Shown piece by piece: positions 38,272-49,790 of a stretch of 64,000 nucleotides of DNA. Position numbers and translations under genes: made by a program. The stretch is from Rhyacichthys aspro (lineage: Eukaryota > Chordata > Actinopteri > Gobiiformes > Rhyacichthyidae), in assembly GCA_036850595.1 (NCBI GenBank), contig CM072152.1, forward strand, positions 19,295,207-19,359,206, in the 5' to 3' direction. Numbering within the stretch: position 1 is the first letter of the stretch; the number at the start of each line of letters is the position of its first letter. The notes beneath the pieces are model-generated. The model was not told the origin of the DNA. It ran no database searches and saw only the letters and a program-made list of their open reading frames with translations.

Positions 38272-38899
38272 TCTGAAAAAAACCCAAAGCTTACTGTCAT
38301 GTGGGTGTGGAGCAGTCTGGACGTCTGCCATGACAGTTTAGATTTGTTAGGTCAAATCCTTTGGCTCCAAGCAATGAGTACAGTTGAACTGAAATAATTT
38401 GTAAGCACAGAGCAACATAACACTTCCAGTGCAGTCATCTTCATGAGCATTCAAACAGTGAAGTGTTTGAGTAAACATATGATAGTCTCACGCATTCACT
38501 ACTACACCACAGTTGACACAATGCAATCTTTTGTTTTTGTTCATTCAAAGACAATTATTTGGAAAAGTCTAGTCACAGTGTAAGTGATAGACATCTGTTA
38601 TGGTAGGTGTATTCCCTCCTATTTTTGTAACAATAGCAATCAAGTTTTGAAATATTTCACCATCTAATAGAGATGGTTCTTCTGAGCCGGGCGACATGAA
38701 TGCCACTAATTTAGGTCACCACCAATGTCAAGGTGAAAGGTCGTGTGATGGAAGTGTTAGCATAACCTGAAGCCTTATTGTTTGACAGAGTGTGAAAGGG
38801 GTGAGAGTGAATAATAGAAGGGTAAAGAGGAGGCAGGCCTACATCACCTCAGTGAGAGCTACAGAGGACAGGTTGAGTGAGAGGGCTCTGAGCCACAGT

Positions 38900-39310
38900 G
38901 AACTTGGACAAATCAACTGTGCCAGCGTGTGTGTGTTTTATTTCCCAGCTCTGCGGCAGGAGGAAAGAAAAACACAGCAGACAGCAGAACAAAACAAACA
39001 GAACACACAAGGGCAAAAAGTGCATATATATATAAAGAGGCAGAAAAAAGCCATTGTTGGAGCAAGGGAACAAAGGAAGCTGGGACAATGGGGGAGAGGC
39101 TGACAAAAGCCGCCGGCCGCAGGAAACAGGCCGGATAACAATGCCAGCGGAATGTGCCGACCGACTCGGGAACACGGCAAAAAAATGCGAAGCGCCACCG
39201 TTCTGCGGAAAGCATAATAATGATTAACCCCCCCACTCCAGCCGCCTCGCATAGTGTATTTCTAAACAAAGGCACCTGTCTGCCAGGGAGCAAGGCTCCG
39301 AGCCTCTGAG
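38900..39310. promoter_or_regulatory. Candidate regulatory block near the first sox13 coding exon
   Basis: This GC- and CpG-richer island in AT-rich intron contains ATAACAATG (Sox-type core AACAAT), GGAATGT (TEAD-type) about 6 bases beyond, and AACAAAGG near 39265. It lies 0.6-1 kb upstream of the first coding exon. It could be an enhancer or an alternative promoter. Open frames in it on both strands do not resemble any protein. Confidence 0.3.
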
Positions 39311-42300
39311 GCGATGGGTACACTGTACACGTGCATTTCAAACCACACTGTGACAAAGCTAAAATACACCTTGAATTGTGTCAACTGTGACGCTGGGAAT
39401 TGTGCTAATGCCTTGATGTGCAAATCATTGTGGAAAGTTTTTTTTAGTTTAAACAGAGCTGCAGGTATAAGTGAGAAACTGAATACTATTTCTGTTTCAG
39501 GAATGGTTTACATCTATGTTTTCTGATACATGTTACCTAGTTGTGAAGGTGAAGAGTTTTGGCCAAAGCTATATATAATATAGCCAGAAACATCAAACGA
39601 TGGGTCAGGGCACTTAAGTGGATCACAGGAATGTACTTAGTTGGTCACATAGTGTGCCATTTAAAAAATAATGGATGTTCAGCCCTGTTAGACAGATGCA
39701 CAGTTTGCCAATTCCAGTAAAACAACACTTTAGTGACAAGCTACAGTTGTAGTAAGGCTTGTGATGTGAAAATATGTTATGGTAAGTGTGATTTTACAGA
39801 CATGGGATGTAGAAATAGGCTAGGTCCAGAGTCAATTATCATTCATTTCAGAAAAAAATGTATTTCTTGACGATCAAATGACTGTAGCAGCTGCATTTTT
39901 GTCTTTATAGAGTAATATGGAATGATGTCTTCTCTTTGTGTAGATGTCATTAACCCTGCACAGGCAGTTTGACTTGTCATCCTTTTATTAACAAATAAAG
40001 AATCTTTAAAGCATTATAAAGTTATCTATTTTTGACCCCTAGCATAATGTGTACAGCTGTTGCGGTTAGGAGTTACAGAGGCTCATCTTCATTTGTGGTG
40101 GTGTAGGTAGGCCTATCAGATTAGAGTAGGAAACTGAAAATAGTTTACTCATTATAGGTTTTCTTTTTTATAACTTGATCATTTGAAAAATAAATAAATA
40201 AACATAAATCTGTTCAGTACAACTCCACAACATTAAAACCTGCTGTTTTCAGCCAAAAGCACAACTGTATTATTCCTGCCTTTCAGCCACCTGTGTGCAC
40301 ACTGCATGTGCACTTGTGTGTGTTTAAAGTCAGAATCATAAAAATCCATTTCACACAGCTGACGCTAACTAAACGCTGCACTAAAAGCCATGTAGCCCGT
40401 TAAATGCAGCTGCAACAGGAGCAGGGCCACAGCGCTCAAACTCATTTGGTGCCAGCTGCTCGCCACCATCGACTCAACACAATATCACACTCAGATCCTT
40501 TGAGTCTAGCACTGCTGCTACAGTACACGCTATGCATTTAATTTAAGGGTGGGAATCATAAAGTCCATGATACAATCATTATTCAGTAACGACTGCCTCC
40601 TGATACTTATATTTGAAAAACATTCCTGGAAATGTATCCACTTCAGTGTCATGCAGTTCTCAAATAGCTTGAATAAGCTATCATTTTAAAAGGCAGATTT
40701 AATCATGCATCTCGTGTTTCCTGTAGCAGGGCACAGTAGGTTTTGAGGGAAGGTGACAGAACAATAAATAGTACAATAAATAACATATTGGCTTAAAAAT
40801 AAACTTTGGCTTAAATAAACTTGACTGCATGTTTAAGAAAACTCTGCGTGACCATAAAAACTTGCACACGGAAGTAATAAATACTTCTTGTATTGGTATT
40901 TTCTTCAGTGTGGTATACACTCTGTGACAGGTGTCTTGGTGGTAATCACTGAAATTAAATAGGCACCATCCGAGTAGTAACGTATAGTATTGCTATTCTC
41001 AGGGGGAGTTGTATAGGAAGCAGTGAGCTATCGGCGAGGGGCTGATTGTGTGGCGGCGGGGGGTCGGCCTGGCAGCGGGTGCACACTCAGTTGTATCCCA
41101 CGCTACAAGTTATTCCTGGGTCCCCCCTCCACGTTCCTCAGAGGCTCGAGTGTAGAGCTGCCACAGGTGGCTTTCACACGCCTCTGTGCTCTGTGTGTGT
41201 GTCCCGTTGCAGAGGTATGCTCAGAATCTCAGCAGCCCACGGAGCTGTTGACAGACAGGAATGCGTTAAGGTGCATTTGTGTATGTGTGTTTTACAGGCA
41301 CAAAGGGTTTCTTCACAACAATGCCTTCAGCGTCTTAGCCTGAACAATGCATGCAGCCAAGGTTATCGCGTCCCTCCATGGCGTTTGGTAAAATACGCAC
41401 TTAGCTCCTCTCTGAAGCGCCCATGTGGAACCAGACCTTGTCTGCACATGTATGCATTTCTAAAGCACTATTTGAATAGTGCTGCCTTTAATTGGTGATA
41501 TCAGACTGAGGCCTGTTTTCATGCCACAAACAGCAGCTTTTACTGGTGGTCACCACACGCCTTTTGAGAAATAACATTTCAAAAGACCTCAGTGCAGCTG
41601 CTGTGCCCAGTATCGAAGAACAAAGTGACCAAAAGCTGCTATTTGGGACTTTGGAAATGAAATATACTGACTTTAGTGGTGAGTCTAACCAAAGCCTTCA
41701 AGCAGGTGATGTTTCAAGAATCTCGCATGACAGCAAACAATGACAGCTATTTCTGTTTCTGGTCATTATTAATATTATTAGATTATTTCCATATCAAAAT
41801 GCTTGTCATTAAATATAACAGACATTTATGAACAATAATATAGCTGGAAAGTATCAACAACAGAGCTGAAACTATAGTAATCATAAATATGAACTTCAAA
41901 ACTGCTCCCATTGTTGGACTGACCAAAGTGATGGCTCTTGTGCATCGGCCCAGTGTGATCCCAGTCTGAGCCCAGTGTGGGCCCAATGCTCTGGTGGCAA
42001 CAGTGAAGGAGCCAATGGAGGGTGACAGAGGACAGAGTATACATGGCTTAGACCCTCTGATAAAAATCTGCTCCTCTCTTTTGACAACGGTGAAACCTTA
42101 CACTTCTCACGACACAAGAAACACTTCACACAAAACCTTCAGTTACCCAACAAGTTGTAACATGTAAAAGCCGACATTTCCCCCGAGGGACCTGCCAATG
42201 TAAATCCCTCTGTTGTTCACCCTTTTGTTTTGTTTTCTTTCTTTGTTTCCTTATTCTTTTCTTGCTGTTTTCTCTCCGCTCAATCGCTGACAGCAGCAGC

Positions 42301-43299
42301 TTGCTGGGTTTATATCGTTCTTGTGGCTTTCCAGCTCCAGCCTGAGGCAGAAAAGCAGGCTGTGCACAATAGACTGAGCGAAAGCGCCAGGAGCCACTCT
42401 CAGCAGTTCAGAGCTGCAGGACGAAGTGAGACATCTAAAGAGCTTCACTTGGTCATAAACAAATAAAGGCATTCTCATTGTCAGCCCTGAGACTGACAGC
42501 TGCAATGGCAGAAGGTTCCCTGCAGGAAGGTTTCAAAGAGCCGCAGTCAGCTGCCTGTCCATTAAAAAAGACAAGATTTCACACCCTGATCTTTGCATGT
42601 TTTCAAAACCAGTTTCCTCACAATTCTTTGAAACATCGGCCATTTATTTTCTCACATGGTTTGGCTGTTAACATATTTATCGCAACAGCAGAACTACTAC
42701 AGTAAGTTTCGAATGTGCCGTGGAGTCGTGTTAAGACAAGTGTAAACCGATGTTTAAACATATGTTTGGGGACATGTTTGATAGTAAAGTGTATTGATAA
42801 AACAATTCAGCGTGCTTTGCCAGTCAGTGCCTCTGTGCCCAGAGGGCCTGGCTCAGGCAGAACTTCCAACAACTAAACATCACTCACCATATCACAGCCA
42901 CAGTGTTTGGTTTGGAAATACTTGTGGGACACACCTGCCTCTTGTCTGCAGCATGTGTCCAGATTTACGTCTTTACTGCAACTTTTAGATCACTCTTCTC
43001 AATACATTTGAATTTAAAGCTGTACCATAAAGTAATAAATGCCAGATGCAATGTTACTGAATAATATTAGTAGTAATAATAATAATAGTGTTACATCTGA
43101 CTGGACTAATATATTCACAAGTAAAAGCCTGGCACACTAAACAACATTTACTACAGTCTTTTGCACATGCTGATATTGTTCATATATCATGCAGCATAAT
43201 TTAGACTACAAAAATCAACTTTCCACAGTGAGCTCCCAATCCCCACTAAAATTTGAGCACTGACCTGTTGGAGAGAAATGGTTGTGAGTTGATCCAATA

Positions 43300-43630
43300 G
43301 CGCTGGGCGACTGGAGCAGAGCGGCTGACACAAGTCATAGTCAGCGCTCTGTGTCACTGCAAACGCATGTCTTTTCTAGTCTCCTGTTAGTTTTGACCCA
43401 GCGACCCACTCCCTGCACACCCCACCCCATGTCTCTCCACTCAAGAGGCACATACAAAGAGCCTCTTCAAATCCCGCCTCATTTGCATAATTAGCATGCT
43501 GCTGCAGGTATCCCTCGCTGCAGTCTGGGCTGATGCGATAGCGATCGGACATCATCCCTCTAACAGGTGTGATGATGCTCTGATAAGGGCATTCATTATC
43601 CAGGAGAACAAACATCCTCGTATGATTTAC
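43300..43630. promoter_or_regulatory. Candidate enhancer with octamer/homeodomain composite
   Basis: ATTTGCATAATTAGCAT at 43481-43497 joins a perfect POU octamer (ATTTGCAT) to a homeodomain core (AATTAG) and a half-octamer. It sits in a GC-richer block with few of the simple repeats seen around it. Open frames here (for example minus strand, MMSDRYRISPDC) have no known relative. The block looks like a conserved non-coding element, but conservation could not be tested. Confidence 0.35.
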
Positions 43631-44412
43631 TGATCATGCATTTAACAGATTAATGTCGCTCTTTTGGAATGACCTTCAAACTCAACACAACAAGAACACA
43701 GTTGTTATTAAAGAGTTTTATCATAGAGCCTGCTCCTGTTAGTCATGACACAGTTAATCTGTGCTCACAGTCAAGTTGCTCTACTCTCTACTTCTGATAC
43801 TTTTCTTAACAGCTCAAAAAACAAGTGCACTTTGGTGAAATGCTGCAGTTTATGTGTCATCATCCCCATCAAACTCTTTATGACGTAATACCAATGGTTT
43901 GGCACAAAGAGTCAATCTAGCGCTTTGGTCCATTCAGTGTTTCAAAAGGGTTTCAAAAGACACAATATATGGCTTTTGCCCCCCCCAAAAAATATAGCCA
44001 TTTAATCCTCAAAATTATTCAAATGTGTAACCACAAAGTCACTTCAATGGTTCCCAGACATGAAAGAGGAAGAATTACTCCCCTTTAATGGACACAGTGC
44101 AACTTGTTCACCATATTCTGCAAGTCTAGGTAAGTCTAAGAACATATATCAACACGTCTCTCATTTTATATAAACTGTATATATGAGATATATACTTTTA
44201 TGCTCCTGTCCCATCTGAATAAACAGCAGTGGTATTGCGCTCAGACTCAGAATTATTTGTTGCAACAGTTACACAGTGTTGCCTTAAGTCAATTTGACCA
44301 CTAGGACTGACTTGACATTAACAGGAAAAACACATAGAGATGATTGTTAATTGTTGACTCAATACAGAAAAAGCAAAATGTATGAATGACATTTTATAGC
44401 ATACAATGTGGA

Positions 44413-44608
44413 TTTAAAGTACCTCTATGCAACCTTTTAGAAGAAAATAACAACCTACAAATTAACCCCTACTAACATCTCACAAATCTCCTCAGACCAA
44501 CACAACTCCACACATCTAAAATATAAACCATATTTACTCAGACGTAAGTTTGCAGCAGCGCAATTTCGGACAGAATTCTTTACTGAAAAGTTATGTAGTG
44601 TCGCTTTT
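44413..44608. mobile_element. MITE-like element, copy C
   Basis: The segment begins TTTAAAGTACCTCTATGCAA and ends CTGAAAAGTTATGTAGTGTC followed by GCTTTT. The ends are imperfect inverted copies of each other. They match the terminal repeats of the copy at 54417-54818 (TTTAAAGCAACAATATGTAA). The interior is unlike that copy, so this may be a related but distinct non-autonomous DNA element. Confidence 0.4.
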
Positions 44609-47091
44609 GTCCCCCTTTCTAAACTGCAGCTAGCACTAGCGCTATGCAAAGACACCAAAGAACCACCATTTTCAACCAGACATGACTGGAAATAGTGTAA
44701 AAATCTCCTCTCGTCACACTCCTAGTCACTACTGTTTCAAATATTATTCTATTAGTCACTTATCATCTGTCATCACAAAGGAGCTCATGACCTGATAATA
44801 CAGAGTTCATTTTTTTCTTGTTACCGGAAAATAAATATTTTGCAGATACAAAAGCTATGCACTTAACAGCAACAGCATGATTATTTTATCTGCTGCTGAG
44901 CATGAAAGTGTTCTGTAATTTGCAGGTAATTATTACAATGGTCTGACTAATTTAGAAAAACAACTGTCCGAAACACACTTAAAAATAGAGCAAGGCTCCC
45001 GCATTAGAGTCGAACTCATTATTAATCTCTGTCAACTATAAGTAAAAGCCCTGAAAAAGCCTGACCTGGCCTGAAAGTTTGTGACAGCAGGTTAACATAC
45101 TTAAAAATAGTCAAGCATACAGCTAATAATGGTGGACACAAGCCGGAGCATCAAACTAAGAGAGGATGAGACAAGGTAGCATCACATCCATCCGAAAGAG
45201 AAGAATTGGACCTCACAATGGACCTAAACATGGAATATTGAAAAGACTGAAGCAGGAATCAACTTTAATGTCTTTTATCAATGAAAAAATGTAGAACGTG
45301 CAAATCAATATGAAGTACAATAATGACAAAACAGGTTATTACATCCAAAGAACAACCAAAGTCTGGCATCACAAAACATTTATTATAATAAATAAAAATA
45401 ATTTTATCTATGTGGCTTGTCCAAGTCATTTTTTCCAACAGACATATCGACCAACTGCAGTTCATCGATTCAGGGACAACCAATAGCAAGTCGTCAGTCA
45501 TGATGTTTTCTCAGCTCTATGTTTCCACGCACAATCTATCATCTAGGCAATGGTTTTTAAGAGTAAGCCTGTTGCATTTTAAGTGATAAAAAATAATGAT
45601 AACATGAATCATCAAAGTTCACCTCACAAACTGGGCTTCTGACTGAATTTTCAAGGTCTCACAATCAAAATGAACATGGCTGAGGTCACACTGATGGAAA
45701 ATGGCTGCGTTTTAGTCTGGTGTTTCTTTTATTGGTGAGGTCAGTAAGATATTTGAGCACACACACACATTTACAGAGGAGCTGAACAAAGCGGCCTTGC
45801 GTTGCTGACTGGGCCTCATTAGAGAATGAGCTCTCAGGGCTGGAGACACAAAAGCCTCGCTCTCTTCTGCCTTCCTTCCCCTTTCTTCCTCTGCTCTCTT
45901 AGCTTTTTGATGTCAAGGGTACTGAACCATAGTGCATAGTCCGAAGAATAAGCTCATCAAGAAAACACATGCAGCTTCCTCTTTCTTTTTTGTTTTTTAT
46001 CTGGATGTGTGTGCGTGCTCAGAGAATCGAGCACAGTACGAGCCCTGATAAGGTGCTGTTGTTTGGTGGATGCTGGTCAGTTCATCAACACAAAGACCAG
46101 TGTTGGGAACTCCGGCTCAGAGATGGGCTGATAGATACATCACAAAGGCTACATTTTGCTCCCTTTTTCCTCGTGGAGTTCAGGGGCTGTCCCGTACAAG
46201 TACATCCCTGAAAACTCACGCACAACTCTCTCTGAACTCTTATCTGATGAGGAAAAGAAATGAGCCGCAATTTGGCAAAGCTGTGTAAAAGCTGTAATAT
46301 TGTGTCCTGTGAGTTTGAATATAGTTTGTGTATAGATGAATATAGTTTTAATAACATTCATGCTCTTGATGGAGGATGCCAGAAGATGATTTTTATGCAT
46401 AATGTATGAGTTATTAGAGGTGCCAAAACAAACAAAACAAAAAAAAGGTGTTAAGCAGACCAGACTGCAATACACAACAATTACAAATTCTGCTCAAACA
46501 GTAATATTTTTATGTGTGTGCAGTTAGTAAAAATGTCATCATTACAGACACATGCCTGCTCAGATAAATGAGAAGAAATACAGTGCTTTTGTTGCTGCAG
46601 TGAATGCATCCTTTTGAAGACATTGCTTTATAAAAGCGTTAACATTGTAAATATAAGCATTTGTAAATATCTACTAACGACTGCCAGCTAAAGGATCCCA
46701 TTGTGTTGTAGGACAGATTCATATGAAACAGGAAACAGATATAGGAAACAGGCAACAAGTGCAGCAGAATGAAACATGAAGTTACAACATTAATTCATTA
46801 TTAACAGCCTTTGTTTGCCACAATCTATTTGGGTTTTCACAAAAATCAGTTTAAAGGTGTGCCGTCCGAACATATATATTCTCATAATCATTTAATTAGA
46901 CATGAGATCAGAATCAGGCCTGTCTCACTGACACAGGACCCTTAGCTCGACAGAAACCTTTCATGTAATTCTCCAGTTCCGGGACGAGGACTCACAAGAG
47001 ATGATGTGAGTGACGGTACTCAAATAGAGGGAGAAGCTAATACACTGGACCCTAGAAGAGTTGTATTTGTACAGTACAAAGTAGGCTAAAA

Positions 47092-47249
47092 TGACCCTAC
47101 CGTTTCAGAAGACATGTTTTTTTTTCTTCCAGACTTTCCAGCTTGGATAGTCTCCACTTGAAAACACAATCTCCGTAAATATGGCGTCTGAGAGTCTGTA
47201 AAGGGATCAGCGCCTTCTACTGGCTAAAAGTTACACAGTGCCTCTTAAA
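47092..47249. mobile_element. MITE-like element, copy A (right-hand part)
   Basis: From GACCCTACCGTTTCAGAAGA to the end CTAAAAGTTACACAGTGCCT this tracks the right part of the element at 54650-54818 with moderate divergence, including the internal words CCACTTGAAAA, TCCGTRAATATGG and CTAAAAGTTAC. The left half was not recognised with confidence, so this is a truncated or internally diverged copy. Confidence 0.6.
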
Positions 47250-48399
47250 ATAAACTAACTTTTAAAAGATATTTGTCTGACATGTTTGTAACTGTACACT
47301 CACTGTAAGCACCTGAGCCTTCAGAGCTGTCAGCGCTGAGTAAATCTAAGCGTGTTTCCAGGACAGGATGACATAGTTTACACTTCCTACTTCTTAGATG
47401 ACAAACATTCGGGCTTCAAATGCCTACTTTACTTCAATTACACTTTTAGTGCCATCTGTAAGACTTTCTGTCACTATTAGAGTGAGCTTTATGTCTTCAT
47501 TCATTTCCACTTGAAAGTCTTTGAGAAGGGAACGAGACTGTGCTATTACAAGCAACCTCTAAGAATATTGTCTTTATAAATGTAAATGTCCAATGAAAAA
47601 AAAAATAGTCTGCATAAGCTTTAACATTATTTTTTGTCAATATTACATTTTTAAATGCAATTTGTTAAACATAAAGCTGCAATTAACCTTCTGTATTTAT
47701 TGAACTAAGAGGCCTTTCATTGCTTATAATGCTGTTAATGAGTCATTAGAGTTTGAAAAATAGCCTTGTAAAAGACAAGTTTATCTAAAGAAGATTAGAC
47801 CAGAGATTTATTTAAGACAAAACTTTGTTTCCTTTCAATAAATTCATCAATGAAATATATAGATAGTTAATATTTCATACATTTAACTACCGTGTGTCAT
47901 TGATTCGATTCAGAGATGCCAGCGGCTGCATACTGTCATCGTTTTTGGTGAAAACATCAGTTGTGTGTCCCTCCAGCTCTAACACACTTTGTGTGTGTCT
48001 CAGAGCTTTCAGAGTAAGATGTATTAATAGGCTGATGACACAACTGGCCCTTCACAAAGACACGCAGAAGAGAAAAGAGAACAGGACTCTGGTTTTAGTC
48101 GCGGCCTTTTCTTCTTTGCTTTTCAGAGGCACAGGTTAAAAAGCAGCCATTTTTCTTTTCATGCCAACCCCCCACCCCCCACTCCCACCCTCCTCCCTCT
48201 CTCCCCTCCCCACAACAGCCTCTGAAACAGGTCGTCTATTGTGGCAGCGAGCGAAAGGCTACTGTGGCATTTATCAGAGAGGACGAGGAGGAGGAGGAGC
48301 GAGCCAAGACAAAACACACTCCCAATAAAGAGATAGAAGAAGAGAAAAGGAAGAAAGGAAACGAATGAAGGCCACTTTTTTCTCTCCTTCACAAAGCCC

Positions 48400-48800
48400 C
48401 CCTCACCCTGTGACCCCCCCTTCCACTCCTTGAGGCGAGCTCGCACAAAGGAGGCCTGACTCGCACAATGCACTCTCCGCTCCGGCCCGGCACACTTTAT
48501 ATCCTCACTCCATTCAGTGTGGCTTCTCGAGAGCGCCCACGTGCACGCTCCCTGTGTGTGCACGTGTGTTTTATGGAGTTTGTAATGGTGGTAGTGGGGG
48601 TCTCTGTTTGCGGAGGGTCTTATGGACGATCGAGGGGCCAGGGCTCTGAGGCGTTACTATGGAAACGTCTTTGAGCAGTAAGGAGCACAACAGGTGATTC
48701 GAGCGAGGGCCTGTTCGTCTCAGCGCTGAGCAGCGGCGGGAGGTCTGTGCGAGTGTGTGTGTGTCAAAAGTGTTGCCGCTTATGGTACAAACAACTTGGT
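48400..48800. promoter_or_regulatory. GC-rich block with RFX-type X-box
   Basis: A local GC rise holds GTTACTATGGAAAC at 48653-48666, one base from an ideal RFX X-box palindrome (GTTNCCATGGNAAC). It also has GCCCACGTGCACGC (E-box CACGTG) and a TATA-like TTTATAT at about 48491. It may be an enhancer or an internal promoter within sox13 intron 1. Confidence 0.35.
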
Positions 48801-49649
48801 GCCATAGGTCTTAACCAGCTCCAATAAGCTGGACATCATGTCTAAAGACGACAGCTGATGGCCTCACTGCACAAAGATGGAGACATGTGAGTGACAAACA
48901 ACAAGCACAGGACTGGAAACACTGCCAAAGCTACAGAGAGACACTTCAGCCATGTTTACACCAATCAGTACAGTGAGATACTCCATTGGGATGAACCTCT
49001 GATGGGGCTTGTTCCACTGTACGGTATGAGGCTGGCATCATACTATCACTGTACAAGCTGTTTTTAAATCATGACTGCTGCTGTGCAACAATGCAACAGG
49101 ATGAAGGTGCTTCAATAAACAGAAGAAGAAAAGAGATTTTGTCGAAACTACTATAGCTTCCGATTTTTTGGGGACTCACTCTTCTGTGTCATAAGTTCTG
49201 GTCATGTTTAAAGCAGCATAGACAGTAATGCAGTAATTTTTATTCAGGAAGAATGGTAAAAAATAATTGTCGATATGAGATGATCTCGATGTTTGAGGAG
49301 ATTAAGATTTACACAGATTAAACTACCTTTGAATGTAACTGGATTCAATCAGAATTCAGGGGGTGGTGCCAACAAACGCAGAATAAACTGACTCTGGTCC
49401 AATGAAACGAAGCAGAAAACCCGCCCCTTTTCAGATAAAAGATTGATTTTGCTGGAAATTTGTTAAACAACACAAACAGGCCTTACATCAAGCTTTAAAA
49501 AATATTGGTTTGCAATTGTTAAGAGCAATTAATTTTTTTGTGTGTGTCTAACCTAGATAGAGAAAATAACAAGATTTAAATGTATTTAAATACTTACATC
49601 ACCATGTTGTCCCATGACCATAACAATTTTAAATGTTTTTAAGAATAGA

Positions 49650-49790
49650 TGCTTTACCTTTATTTGATACAGAAACAGACTGAGAGGGGAATGACACTGG
49701 CCAAAGGACCTGAGCCGGAATTGAACCCGGGTCACCTGAGGAGGTGGTGCATGCCCCTCCACGTGAGGCTTTCAAGGCGCGTCAGTTATA
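49650..49790 (-). mobile_element. tRNA-derived SINE fragment
   Basis: On the minus strand the sequence GGTGACCCGGGTTCAATTCC contains a Pol III B-box (GGTTCAATTCC). It is followed by CAGGTCCTTTGGCCAGTGTC, ATTCCCCTCTC and a tail ending CAAATAAAGG. This order (B-box, 'GGTCCTTTG...TGTCATTCCCC', 'TCAAATAAAGG') is typical of a tRNA-derived SINE widespread in spiny-rayed fishes. The A-box side is degenerate. It is not a functional tRNA gene. Confidence 0.65.

Noticed and set aside
38913..39356. Open frame of 147 residues on the minus strand
   Set aside because: It overlaps several other open frames on both strands in a GC-rich, purine/pyrimidine-skewed block. It has no recognisable domain, no matching splice chain and no homology I can recall, so it is compositional.
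41938..41995. Short tandem repeat of CCCAGTGTGG-like units
   Set aside because: There are only about three imperfect units, too few and too diverged to call a minisatellite.
48159..48563. Open frame of 134 residues on the minus strand
   Set aside because: It is driven by CCC/CTC-rich and GAG/AAG-rich low-complexity DNA (runs of C near 48170-48180 and 48410-48420). It lacks domains and supporting exons.
49700..49740. Possible tRNA gene on the minus strand (GGGTTCAATTCC B-box)
   Set aside because: There is no cloverleaf, acceptor stem or intact A-box. The downstream tail is that of a SINE, so it is a tRNA-derived retroposon.
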